This document shows positions 33,107-41,240 of a DNA stretch of 64,000 bases, one piece after another; positions within the stretch are counted from its first letter, which is position 1, and every line of letters begins with the position of its first letter. The translations under genes were made by a program, and so were the position numbers. Under the pieces are notes generated by a model. The model was not told the DNA's origin and made no database searches. It saw only the letters and a list, made by a program, of their open reading frames with translations. Location: positions 62,001 through 126,000 of the forward strand of contig NZ_JAERQM010000004.1 in assembly GCF_019029495.1 (NCBI RefSeq). Reading direction: 5' to 3'. Origin of the DNA: Falsiroseomonas oleicola (GTDB lineage Bacteria > Pseudomonadota > Alphaproteobacteria > Acetobacterales > Acetobacteraceae).

Positions 33107-35254
33107 ATGAACTTGGTCCCGAGCGCGCCTCGGCGTGCCGCCTTGCAGGAGGCGGCGCCGCGCATCTTGCCGCCATCCAGCCTCGGCCTGGCACCGCGCG
33201 ATATCCTCACCACGATCTTCATCCGCTGGCGGCTGATCCTGCTGGCCTTCCTGGCGCCGGTCGTCATCGCGCTGGTCGCGGCCGCCTTGATACCCCTGCG
33301 CTGGCCGGCGGAGGGCCTGCTGCTGGTCCAGGTCAGCCGTGAGAGCGTGGGCGCCACGGATCTGACGGGCACGGGGCCCAACGTCGTCAGCGTCGACATG
33401 CCCAAGGTGGTGCAGTCCGAGGTTGATCTGCTGATCTCCGATGTCGTGCTCCGCCGCGCCCTCAGCGGCGACGGCCTGCAGGCGATCTTCCCCGATGCCG
33501 GTGCGCCTCGCCTGTTCGGCCTGCTGCCGGCGGCCCAGGTCTCCATCCCGCAAACCGCGCGGCGGCTCCGCGCCGCCATGATGGTGCTGTCCTCCAACAC
33601 CTCCAACCTGCTGCGCGTCGTGGTGGCACTGCCCGACAGCGAACGCGCGGTGGTCGCCATGCAGCGCGTCTTCGACGCCTATCTGGCGCATCGCCAGTCG
33701 ATCTTCGCGCAGGCCGATGCCCAACTGCTTTCGGTCGAGACGGAGCGCATGGCGGCCGATCTGCGCGAGCTGGACGAGGCCATCGCCAGGCTGCGCACCG
33801 AGACACGCATCCTGCACCTGCCGCAGGATATCGAACTGGCCAATACGCGGATCGCCAGCATCGTCAGCCGCATCGACACCCTGCGCGAACGCAAGGCCGC
33901 GACGGATGCGCAGCTGCGGGCGGCGCGGTCGGCGCTGGCCGTCTATCCCGCCCGAGTCGTCGCGGCGTCGGAGACCACGAACCTCGCGCCCAATGACGAA
34001 AGCCGCAACGAGCTGACCCGCCTGGTGCTGGAACGCCGCCGCATGGCCGCGCAATATGCCCCCGACTGGCCACCGTTGCGCGACCTGGACCAGCGCATCG
34101 CCACGCTGCAGCAGAGCATCGCCACCAACCGCAACACCCGGTTCGAAACGGTGCGCCAGGTGCGCAACCCGGCCGTGGAGCAGCTTTCCCTGCGTATCGC
34201 GACGCTGGAGGTCGAGGCCGATGCGACCGGCCGGCAGATGGCGGAACTCGAACGCCAGGCCGGCGAGGCGGAGGCGCGGGCCGCCGCCCTGCTGCGCAGC
34301 GAAGCCACGCTGAACGACATGGGCCGGCGGCGCGACGCGCTGGATGCCTCCTTCCGCCAGGTCGCCGGGCGCGAGACCGGCGCCCGGATCGGGGAAGATG
34401 CGCGGCGCTCCCGCTCGCCTTCCGTGATCGTCGCGCAGCAGCCGCTGGCCGCGGCACGGCCGCGCGACCTGAGCCTGGCCCTGATCGTCATGGGTCTGGT
34501 TGGCGGTGTGGTCTCGGCGGGCGCGACGGCGGTGCTGCTGACCCTGTTCCGCCGCAGCTTCGCCACCACGGATGAGGCCGCCCGCGGCCTCGGCATGCCC
34601 GGCCTCGCCTCGATCGCGCCCGAGGCACGGCTGGCCGGTGGCAAGGCCACGCCCGCCATCACCGACCTCACCGCCATGCTGCTCGATGCGCGGGAGAGTG
34701 GGGAAAGGCTCTCGCTGATCCAGTTCGTCGCGACCGGGGAGGATGACGGCCGCGGCGCCATTGCCCTGGCCATGGCCGCGGAGGCCGCCCGCACGCGCGG
34801 CCTGCGAACCCTGTTGGCGGACCTGCAGAGCGATGGCCGGGACTTCATGGCCGCCATGGGTTCCCACCCGGTGCATGAGCCGCAGGACCCGGAACAGCTC
34901 CTCGCCTTCAACACCGTCTTGCCGAATCTCTGGGTCGCCTATGGCGCGCGGGAGAGCCTGTTGGGCGACCCGCATGCGGGGATGGAGCGCACCGTCGCAC
35001 TGCTCGACCGGTTGCGCCACGACCTCGACCTCGTGATCCTGGTCGCCCCGACGGATGCCGAGGGCTATGCCATGCGCCGCCTGACCGCCCTGGTGGATGC
35101 GAATGTGCTGGCGCTGCGCGCCGATGGCACGGACAAGGCCGTCGCCCGCGCCGCCCGCGACGCGGTGCTCGCGGCCGGTGGACGGCTGGTCGGCTTCGTC
35201 ATGAGCGGGGAGCGTGCGCCCGTACCGGCGCGGCTCGCCCGGCTGGTGGCGTGA
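33107..35254 (+). CDS. Polysaccharide co-polymerase (Wzz/GumC type) with degenerate kinase domain
   Basis: A 715-residue inner-membrane protein. A first membrane helix lies near residues 40-60 (RLILLAFLAPVVIALVAAAL), a long periplasmic coiled coil follows, and a second helix is near residue 460 (LALIVMGLVGGVVSAGATAV). A cytoplasmic domain comes after. In bacterial tyrosine kinases this domain has a Walker A loop; here the corresponding stretch FVATGEDDGRGAIALAMA lacks GKT/GKS, the Walker A' Asp region is ADLQSDG, and no C-terminal Tyr cluster is visible. It should control chain length without classical kinase activity. First gene of a five-gene overlapping operon. Confidence 0.92.
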   Translation: MNLVPSAPRRAALQEAAPRILPPSSLGLAPRDILTTIFIRWRLILLAFLAPVVIALVAAALIPLRWPAEGLLLVQVSRESVGATDLTGTGPNVVSVDMPKVVQSEVDLLISDVVLRRALSGDGLQAIFPDAGAPRLFGLLPAAQVSIPQTARRLRAAMMVLSSNTSNLLRVVVALPDSERAVVAMQRVFDAYLAHRQSIFAQADAQLLSVETERMAADLRELDEAIARLRTETRILHLPQDIELANTRIASIVSRIDTLRERKAATDAQLRAARSALAVYPARVVAASETTNLAPNDESRNELTRLVLERRRMAAQYAPDWPPLRDLDQRIATLQQSIATNRNTRFETVRQVRNPAVEQLSLRIATLEVEADATGRQMAELERQAGEAEARAAALLRSEATLNDMGRRRDALDASFRQVAGRETGARIGEDARRSRSPSVIVAQQPLAAARPRDLSLALIVMGLVGGVVSAGATAVLLTLFRRSFATTDEAARGLGMPGLASIAPEARLAGGKATPAITDLTAMLLDARESGERLSLIQFVATGEDDGRGAIALAMAAEAARTRGLRTLLADLQSDGRDFMAAMGSHPVHEPQDPEQLLAFNTVLPNLWVAYGARESLLGDPHAGMERTVALLDRLRHDLDLVILVAPTDAEGYAMRRLTALVDANVLALRADGTDKAVARAARDAVLAAGGRLVGFVMSGERAPVPARLARLVA

Positions 35255-35997
35255 TGCGCCTGGTTCCCGGCCTGCTGCTCGCGCTGCTCGGCCTCGCGGC
35301 CTGTGCCCCGGGCACTGCCAATTTCGCCACGACCCAATCGGTGCGGCCGCAGGAACGCATGCCGGAAGGCTTCGCCGCCTGGACCGACGCGCCCGCCCCC
35401 TACCGTTTCGGCGCGGGCGACCGGGTGAAGGTGCAGTTCCTGCTGACGCCGGAGGTGAATGAGATCGCGCTGGTCGCCCCGGACGGCACCATCTCGCTGC
35501 GCGTCGCCGGGCGGGTGGAGGCGGGCGGGCGCACCACCGCGGAGCTGGAGGTCGCCATCGCCGAGGCCTCCCGCCGCATCCTGACCACGCCGATCGTCAC
35601 CGCGGGGCTGGAACAGGCCGGTTCCGCCATGGTCTTCGTCGGCGGTTCCGTCCGCCGCGCCGGCGCCTATCCGCTGACCGGGCGGCAGGGGCTGGCGGAG
35701 ATGGTGGCCCTGGCCGGCGGACTCGACGAGGAGGGACGGATGGACCAGGTGGTGCTGATCCGGCGTTCGCCGACGGACCGGCCGATGCTGCGCACCGTGA
35801 ACCTGAACGCCTTCCTGTCGGGGGCGGAGGTGACCGGCGACGTGCCGCTGGCCTCCGGCGACATCGTCTTCGTGCCGCGTTCGCGCCTGGGCGAGGTCGG
35901 GCAGTGGGTCGATCTGGCGATCAACCGCATCGTCCCCTTCTCACGCAGCTTCTCCTATGCCGTGAACCGCAACCCGGCGAGCGGCGCCGGGTTGTGA
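35254..35997 (+). CDS. Polysaccharide export outer-membrane lipoprotein (Wza/GumB type)
   Basis: A 247-residue protein with a lipoprotein signal (MRLVPGLLLALLGLAAC, lipobox LAAC, Cys17). A Poly_export domain follows (APYRFGAGDRVKVQFLLTPE), then a SLBB-like region (VFVGGSVRRAGAYPLTG). It forms the outer-membrane channel for the exported chain. The ATG at 35254 overlaps the preceding stop (TGATG), so the two are translationally coupled. Confidence 0.95.
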   Translation: MRLVPGLLLALLGLAACAPGTANFATTQSVRPQERMPEGFAAWTDAPAPYRFGAGDRVKVQFLLTPEVNEIALVAPDGTISLRVAGRVEAGGRTTAELEVAIAEASRRILTTPIVTAGLEQAGSAMVFVGGSVRRAGAYPLTGRQGLAEMVALAGGLDEEGRMDQVVLIRRSPTDRPMLRTVNLNAFLSGAEVTGDVPLASGDIVFVPRSRLGEVGQWVDLAINRIVPFSRSFSYAVNRNPASGAGL

Positions 35998-35999
35998 CG

Positions 36000-36749
36000 A
36001 TGCGGGAGATCAACCTGCTCGGCCGGGTGCCGGTCGCCGCGCTGGACCTCGCCGCCGCGACCGCCGCCATCGCGGCGCGCGACCCGGCGGCGAACTTCGC
36101 CTATGTCGCCACCATCAATGCGCAGATCCTCGTGCTGGCGGAGGACCCTTCCACCCAACTGCGCGCTGCGCATGACGGCGCCTGGCTGCGGCTGAACGAC
36201 AGCGGCATCCTGGCCCGGCTGCATCGCTGGGCGACCGGGCAGGCGGTGCCGATCGCGGCGGGCAGCGACCTGTGCCTGGAACTGCTCCGCGGCGTGCTGC
36301 GGCCGGAGGACCATGTCACCATCATCGGTGGCGGACCGCTTCTGGTCGCGGCGCTGACCGCGCGTTTCGGCCTGCACCACCTGGCCCAGCACGAACCGCC
36401 GATGGGCTTTATGGACAGTCCGGCGGCACGCGATGCGGCGATCGCCTTCATCGAGGCCCATCCGGCCCGGCTCGTCTTCGTGGCCACCGGCGCGCCACGC
36501 TCGGAACGCCTGCTCCAGGCCGTGGCGGCGCGGGGGCTGGCGCGCGGCACCGGCCTGGCGGTGGGCAGTGGCCTGCTCTTCGCCGCCGGGCTGACCCCGC
36601 GCGCGCCGCCCTGGATGCGCCGGCATGGGCTGGAATGGCTGCACCGCGCCGTGACCGAGCCGCGCCGGCTCGGCCGCCGCTATGCCGCCGACCTGCTGCC
36701 GCTGCTCCGCCTCGCCATCCAGGCGCGACGCCAACGGGGCCTCATCTGA
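36000..36749 (+). CDS. WecG/TagA/CpsF family glycosyltransferase (GT26)
   Basis: A 249-residue cytoplasmic glycosyltransferase. Family blocks are ATINAQILVLAEDP, LNDSGILARLHRW, VTIIGGGPLLVAAL, LVFVATGAPRSERLL and GTGLAVGSGLLFAAGL, the last near the C-terminal 'RAP.WM...GLEW..R...EP.RL..RY' motif (HGLEWLHRAVTEPRRLGRRY). The ATG at 36000 is 2 bases past the wza-type stop. It adds an amino-sugar or related residue to the lipid-linked intermediate. Confidence 0.94.
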   Translation: MREINLLGRVPVAALDLAAATAAIAARDPAANFAYVATINAQILVLAEDPSTQLRAAHDGAWLRLNDSGILARLHRWATGQAVPIAAGSDLCLELLRGVLRPEDHVTIIGGGPLLVAALTARFGLHHLAQHEPPMGFMDSPAARDAAIAFIEAHPARLVFVATGAPRSERLLQAVAARGLARGTGLAVGSGLLFAAGLTPRAPPWMRRHGLEWLHRAVTEPRRLGRRYAADLLPLLRLAIQARRQRGLI

Positions 36750-38017
36750 ACCCGCAGCGCCTTCGCGCGGCCGGGCTGCGCTATGGGCTGGCGGGCGCGG
36801 AGCAGGGGCTGACCGCGCTGCTGTCGCTCGGCACCGTGCTGTGGCTGATCCGCCGCGGCAGCGCCGAGCAGCTTGGCAGCTACGTGTTCTGGGCCAATTC
36901 CGCGCTGGTCGCGGGCACGCTGGCGGCGGCCTTCACCTCCGTCCACCTCTACCGGCTGCCGCCCGCGCCCTCCCCGGGCCGGAGGCGGGCGGAACGGGTG
37001 CTGCTGTCGGGCAACCTGCTGCTGGCCCTGCTGATGGGGCTGCTGACGCTGCTGGTGGTGCCCTGGCTGGGCGCGACGCTCGGGCTGTGGATCGCGGCGC
37101 TGTTCCTGCCCTGCACCATCCTGGCGCTGCATGCGCGCGTCCTGGCGACCACGCATGGCGCGCTGGGCGCCGCCGCCGCGATCTCGGCGGCACCGCTGCT
37201 GGCCGTGGGCTGTGGCATGGGGGCGGAGCTGGTGCTGGGTCGCACGCCCTCGGTGCCGCTGCTGCTGGCGTTGAACGGGCTGGCGCAGGGGGTCGCGGGT
37301 GCCATCGTGATCCGCCGCCTGGGCGGCCCGTGGCCGATGGATTTCGGCGCGGGGGCGCGGCGGCGCTGGCGGGCGCTGGCGCGGCGGTCGCGCTGGTCGC
37401 TGGCGGCGGGGCTGGGCAATGAGGTCTTCACCCGGCTGTACATCTTCGTCGTTCCCGCCTGGTTCGGCGCGGCGGCGCTGGCCGGGCTGGCGGCGGCGCA
37501 GGCCATGCTGCGCCCGGCGACGCTGCTGGCAGGCGCCTTCGGTGCCGCGGCACGGCGCCCGCTGGCACGGCTGCGGCATGAGGGGGATGCGGCGGGCTTC
37601 TGGCGCCTGCTGACGATCGGCGCCCTGGGGCCGGCCTGCGCCACGCTGCTGCTGGGGGGCGTCGTCGCGGCCCTCTGGCCCTGGATCGCCGCCTGGGTCT
37701 TCGGCGGTCGCTATGCGGGGCTGGAGAAGCTGGTGCTGCTCTGGTCGGTGGTCATGGCGATCAGTTGCTTCTGGGTGGCCGGCCTCGCGGGCCTTCAGGT
37801 GCTGGGGCGGCTGCGCGCCCTGGCCATGGCGGAGATCGGCGGCGCCCTGGTCTGCGCCCTGGCGATGGCGCCGATGCTGCTGCTGCTGGACGCGCCGGGG
37901 GCGCTGCTCGCCATCGCCCTGGGGGGGGTGGTGCAGGTGACGCTGCTGGCGAGCGGCGTCCGCCGCGGACTGCGCGACCTGGCCCCCAACCTGGTCCCCG
38001 CCGCGGGCGCCCGATGA
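36746..38017 (+). CDS. Lipopolysaccharide/oligosaccharide flippase-like membrane protein (Wzx type)
   Basis: A 423-residue, very hydrophobic protein with about 12 predicted membrane segments. They include LTALLSLGTVLWLIRRGSAE near the start, LLLALLMGLLTLLVVPWLGA, and repeated late segments such as MAPMLLLLDAPGALLAIALG. The layout fits oligosaccharide flippases. No ATG, GTG or TTG lies near the expected start. The frame suggests a CTG at 36746 overlapping the previous stop (CTGA). An in-frame ATG near 36,630 would instead overlap the glycosyltransferase gene by about 115 bases. Confidence 0.85.
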   Translation: MNPQRLRAAGLRYGLAGAEQGLTALLSLGTVLWLIRRGSAEQLGSYVFWANSALVAGTLAAAFTSVHLYRLPPAPSPGRRRAERVLLSGNLLLALLMGLLTLLVVPWLGATLGLWIAALFLPCTILALHARVLATTHGALGAAAAISAAPLLAVGCGMGAELVLGRTPSVPLLLALNGLAQGVAGAIVIRRLGGPWPMDFGAGARRRWRALARRSRWSLAAGLGNEVFTRLYIFVVPAWFGAAALAGLAAAQAMLRPATLLAGAFGAAARRPLARLRHEGDAAGFWRLLTIGALGPACATLLLGGVVAALWPWIAAWVFGGRYAGLEKLVLLWSVVMAISCFWVAGLAGLQVLGRLRALAMAEIGGALVCALAMAPMLLLLDAPGALLAIALGGVVQVTLLASGVRRGLRDLAPNLVPAAGAR

Positions 38018-39318
38018 TGTCGAAATGGCGGACCAGCGGTCTGTGGTGGTGGCTGCTGCTGCCGATGTTCTTCCAGATCTTCCACTACAAGCAGGAAGCC
38101 GGCCCGATCTACTACCTGGCCAAGCTCTGGCCGGTCCTGCTGTTCCCGCTGATCCTCTACGCCATGCTGGCGCTGCGGCTGCCGGACGGGCCGGCCTATC
38201 TGCTGCTGGCCGCCTATACGATCTTCCTGACGCCGGTGCTGTCGCTGCTGTACCTGCCGAACGGCCTGGTGGATGCGCTGCTGTCCACCGTGAAGGCATG
38301 GCCGCTGACCTTCTACTTCTCGTTCGCCGCGGCGCTGATCCTGCTGCGGCCCTCGGAGGAAACACTGGCACGCGCCGCGGTGGGCTGCGGCGTGGCGACC
38401 TTCGTGGTCATGGTGCTGATGTGGGTGGTGGTTCCGGCGGAGGCGTTCCAGCCGACCCCATTCGGCGCCAATCTGTTCTCCTGGGATGAGGGGCGCGGCA
38501 ACTACATCCGCATGCCGATGATGCTGGCGGAGGTCGCGCTGTTCTGGCTCGGCCAGCGGCTGGCCCGCGAATGGCGGCTCTGGCAGTTCCTGCTGCTGAT
38601 CGGCGCGATCGTCGCCATGATTACCATCTACAAGGCGCGGTTGCCGACCGGTGTCTCGATCATCATCCTGACCTGGGTCCTGCTGGCACGGCTGCCGGGG
38701 CGTTGGCGCTGGGGGCTCGGCGCGCTGGCCATGGTGCCGGCCCTGGGGGTCATCATGATCGTCGGGCCGCAGGTGCCGGAACTGCTCGCCCGGACCTTCG
38801 ACGAATCCCTGTTCATCCGCCTTCGCTCTGTCGCCATGGCCTGGGACTGGATGAGTGGCGACCCGGTGAAGCTGCTGCTCGGCTCCGGCTCGATCTCGTC
38901 CTTTTCCTCGATCACCATGGCCGACTTCCTCGGCAATGCGGAATTCTTCCTGGCCGACATCGGCTGGCTGGGCGTGGTCATGGAATACGGGCTGGTCGGC
39001 ACCGCCCTGATCGCCTTCGTCCATCTGCGGGCCCTGGCCACGGCCCACGCCGTGCGCGACGACGACCCCTTCCGCTGTGCCCTGCTGAACTACGTGATGT
39101 TCGAGCTGATGTGCTCGGCGGTCTATTCGGTGATGTATGCGCCCGGCCCGGTGGTGACCGTCGCGGCCATCGCCTATTGGCTGCGGGTGCGGGACGCGGC
39201 GGGCATGGCCCGGGATCAGCCAGGCTGGCCGGGGGCGCCGGCAGCCGCCCGCATCGAGACCCCCGCCTGGGCGCAAGGGCGCGTGCCGGTGCCCCGGCAT
39301 TTCTCACGCTCCGCCTGA
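38014..39318 (+). CDS. O-antigen ligase/polymerase-like membrane protein (Wzy type)
   Basis: A 434-residue polytopic membrane protein. It begins MMSKWRTSGLWWWLLLPMFF and has many membrane segments, including WPVLLFPLILYAMLALRLPD and AIVAMITIYKARLPTGVSII. The late periplasmic loop with LLGSGSISSFSSITMADFLG resembles Wzy/WaaL loops. It most likely polymerises the flipped repeat units. The start (ATG at 38014 or 38017) overlaps the flippase stop (ATGATG). Last gene of the operon. Confidence 0.88.
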   Translation: MMSKWRTSGLWWWLLLPMFFQIFHYKQEAGPIYYLAKLWPVLLFPLILYAMLALRLPDGPAYLLLAAYTIFLTPVLSLLYLPNGLVDALLSTVKAWPLTFYFSFAAALILLRPSEETLARAAVGCGVATFVVMVLMWVVVPAEAFQPTPFGANLFSWDEGRGNYIRMPMMLAEVALFWLGQRLAREWRLWQFLLLIGAIVAMITIYKARLPTGVSIIILTWVLLARLPGRWRWGLGALAMVPALGVIMIVGPQVPELLARTFDESLFIRLRSVAMAWDWMSGDPVKLLLGSGSISSFSSITMADFLGNAEFFLADIGWLGVVMEYGLVGTALIAFVHLRALATAHAVRDDDPFRCALLNYVMFELMCSAVYSVMYAPGPVVTVAAIAYWLRVRDAAGMARDQPGWPGAPAAARIETPAWAQGRVPVPRHFSRSA

Positions 39319-39334
39319 GCCGCGTCGCGTGATC

Positions 39335-39385
39335 GAGGTCCTGGCGCGCCAAAGGCAGCCGCAACCGCGGCCCGCCAAGGACCTC
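39335..39385 (+). terminator. Weak inverted repeat after the exopolysaccharide operon
   Basis: GAGGTCCTGGCG and CGCCAAGGACCTC can pair (one base bulged) around a large GC-rich loop containing smaller inverted repeats. It lies 16 bases past the polymerase stop. It may end the operon, but no T-run follows. Confidence 0.4.
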
Positions 39386-39470
39386 CAGCCTCCGCCGCAC
39401 CGGCACCCGGGGCCGCTGTCGCGGGGCGTGTTCGCAGGGCATCATCGCGCGCGAATCGCGGGCGGGATCC

Positions 39471-41240
39471 ATGGCGCGGGCAGGGGCAGTGGGTAGGGCG
39501 AAGGCGGATGAGGCAGGCGCCGCGCTGCTGTCCCGTCAGCGCGCCTTGTCCGCGGTGGCCGATGCCGCGAGCGTCGAGGCGGCGCGCGCGGTCGCCCATG
39601 TCGCCGCCCTCGCCTGGTGGCAGGCCAGCGCCAGGGCGCAGGCTGCCGGCCGGCTCGCGGCCGCGACCCTTCCCGCGGGCCTGGCGCTGGCCGAGCTGTC
39701 GCCGCCCACGACCGCCGAGGCGCGCGCCTTCGGGCGCGACCTTGCCCGGCTGCCGGTGGCGGAGGCCGTGGCGGCGCTCGGCCGGCTCTACACCCAGGCC
39801 CTGCCGCCGGCGCATCGCACCAGCCACGGCATCTTCTACACCCCGCCTGCTTTGGTCCGGCGCCTGCTCGACCAGGCGGAGGCCGCCGGCCATGACTGGC
39901 GCAGCGGCCGGGCCATCGATCCCTCCTGCGGCGGCGGCGCCTTCCTCGTGGAAGCCGCCGCGCGGATGTGCGCCGCCATGGATGGTGCCGCACCCGCCAT
40001 TGCCCTCGCGGCGCTCGGCTCCCGCCTGCGGGGCTGGGACCTGGATGGCTTCGCCGCATGGCTGGCCCATCTCGCGGTGGAGGTGGTGGCCCTGCCGCTG
40101 GTGGCGGCGGCGCGCCGGCGCCTCGGGCCGGTCGCCGAGGCGCGGGATGCGCTGTGCGGGTTCGAGGATGCCGCCGGGCTGCATGATCTCGTCATGGGCA
40201 ACCCGCCCTTCGGCAAGGTGAAGGATACGCCCGGGACGCGCGCACGCTTCGGCCGCAGCCTGTATGGCCACCCCAACCTCTACGGGCTGTTCACCGACCT
40301 GGCGGTGCATCTGGCGAAGCCGGATGGCGGGATCATCGCCTACCTCACCCCCGCGAGCTTCCTGGCCGGGCACTACTTCAAGGCACTGCGCCGGCTTTTG
40401 CAGGAACAGGCCCCGCCCGTGTCGATCGACCTGCTCGAAAGCCGCAGGGAGGCCTTCGCGGATGTGCTTCAGGAAGTGGCGCTCTCCACCTTCCGGCGCG
40501 GCCGCGCGGAACGCCATGCGACCTGTGCCGTGATGCGGGCCGAGCACGGCGCGCTGATCCGGCTGCCGACCGGGGTGCTGATGCTGCCCGACGATCCGGA
40601 AGGTCCCTGGGTGCTGCCGCGCAGCGCCGCCGATGCGGCCTTCGTCCAACGCATGCGGCAGATGCCGTCGCGCCTGGCCGATTGGGGCTATGCGGTCTCG
40701 ACCGGCCCGCTGGTCTGGAACCGCCACAAGGCGCGGCTGCATGCGCGGCCGGGGCGGCACCGCATTCCCATCATCTGGGCGGAGGCGGTCACCCAGGATG
40801 GCCGCTTCATCCTGCGGGCGACGAAGCGCAACCACGCGCCCTGGTTCGAGCCGAGCGGGCCGGATGACCCCAATATCGTCACGCGGCCCTGCATCCTGGT
40901 GCAGCGGACCACGGCGAAGGAACAGCATCGCCGGTTGATCTCGGCCGAACTGCCCGCCGAGGTCATCGCGCGGCATGGCCGCGTCACGGTCGAGAACCAT
41001 CTCAACATGGTGCTGCCCATGCTGCGCGATGCCGGCCCGAAGGTCCCGCTGGCGGCCGTCGCCGCCTTCCTCGCCACCGGCACGGCGGATCGCGTGCTGC
41101 GCTGTATCAACGCATCGGTCGCGGTCAGCGCCTCGGAGCTGGAGGCCATGCCACTGCCGACGGCGGAGGAGTTGCTGGCCGCGCTGGCGGAGCCGGATGT
41201 GGAGGCCGCGATCGCGCGCCTCTACGAGCCGGTCGGATGA
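39471..41240 (+). CDS. Type II adenine-specific DNA methyltransferase (restriction-modification)
   Basis: A 589-residue N6-adenine methyltransferase. After an Ala-rich N-terminus, SHGIFYTPPALVRRLLDQA leads to the AdoMet-binding motif I (AIDPSCGGGAFLVEAA). The catalytic motif IV is NPPFG in DLVMGNPPFGKVKD. YLTPASFLAGHYFKALRR follows, then a target-recognition C-terminal part with WAEAVTQDGRFI. It should methylate the site cut by the downstream endonuclease; the two genes overlap by 4 bases. It is separated from the exopolysaccharide operon by 152 bases. Confidence 0.93.
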   Translation: MARAGAVGRAKADEAGAALLSRQRALSAVADAASVEAARAVAHVAALAWWQASARAQAAGRLAAATLPAGLALAELSPPTTAEARAFGRDLARLPVAEAVAALGRLYTQALPPAHRTSHGIFYTPPALVRRLLDQAEAAGHDWRSGRAIDPSCGGGAFLVEAAARMCAAMDGAAPAIALAALGSRLRGWDLDGFAAWLAHLAVEVVALPLVAAARRRLGPVAEARDALCGFEDAAGLHDLVMGNPPFGKVKDTPGTRARFGRSLYGHPNLYGLFTDLAVHLAKPDGGIIAYLTPASFLAGHYFKALRRLLQEQAPPVSIDLLESRREAFADVLQEVALSTFRRGRAERHATCAVMRAEHGALIRLPTGVLMLPDDPEGPWVLPRSAADAAFVQRMRQMPSRLADWGYAVSTGPLVWNRHKARLHARPGRHRIPIIWAEAVTQDGRFILRATKRNHAPWFEPSGPDDPNIVTRPCILVQRTTAKEQHRRLISAELPAEVIARHGRVTVENHLNMVLPMLRDAGPKVPLAAVAAFLATGTADRVLRCINASVAVSASELEAMPLPTAEELLAALAEPDVEAAIARLYEPVG

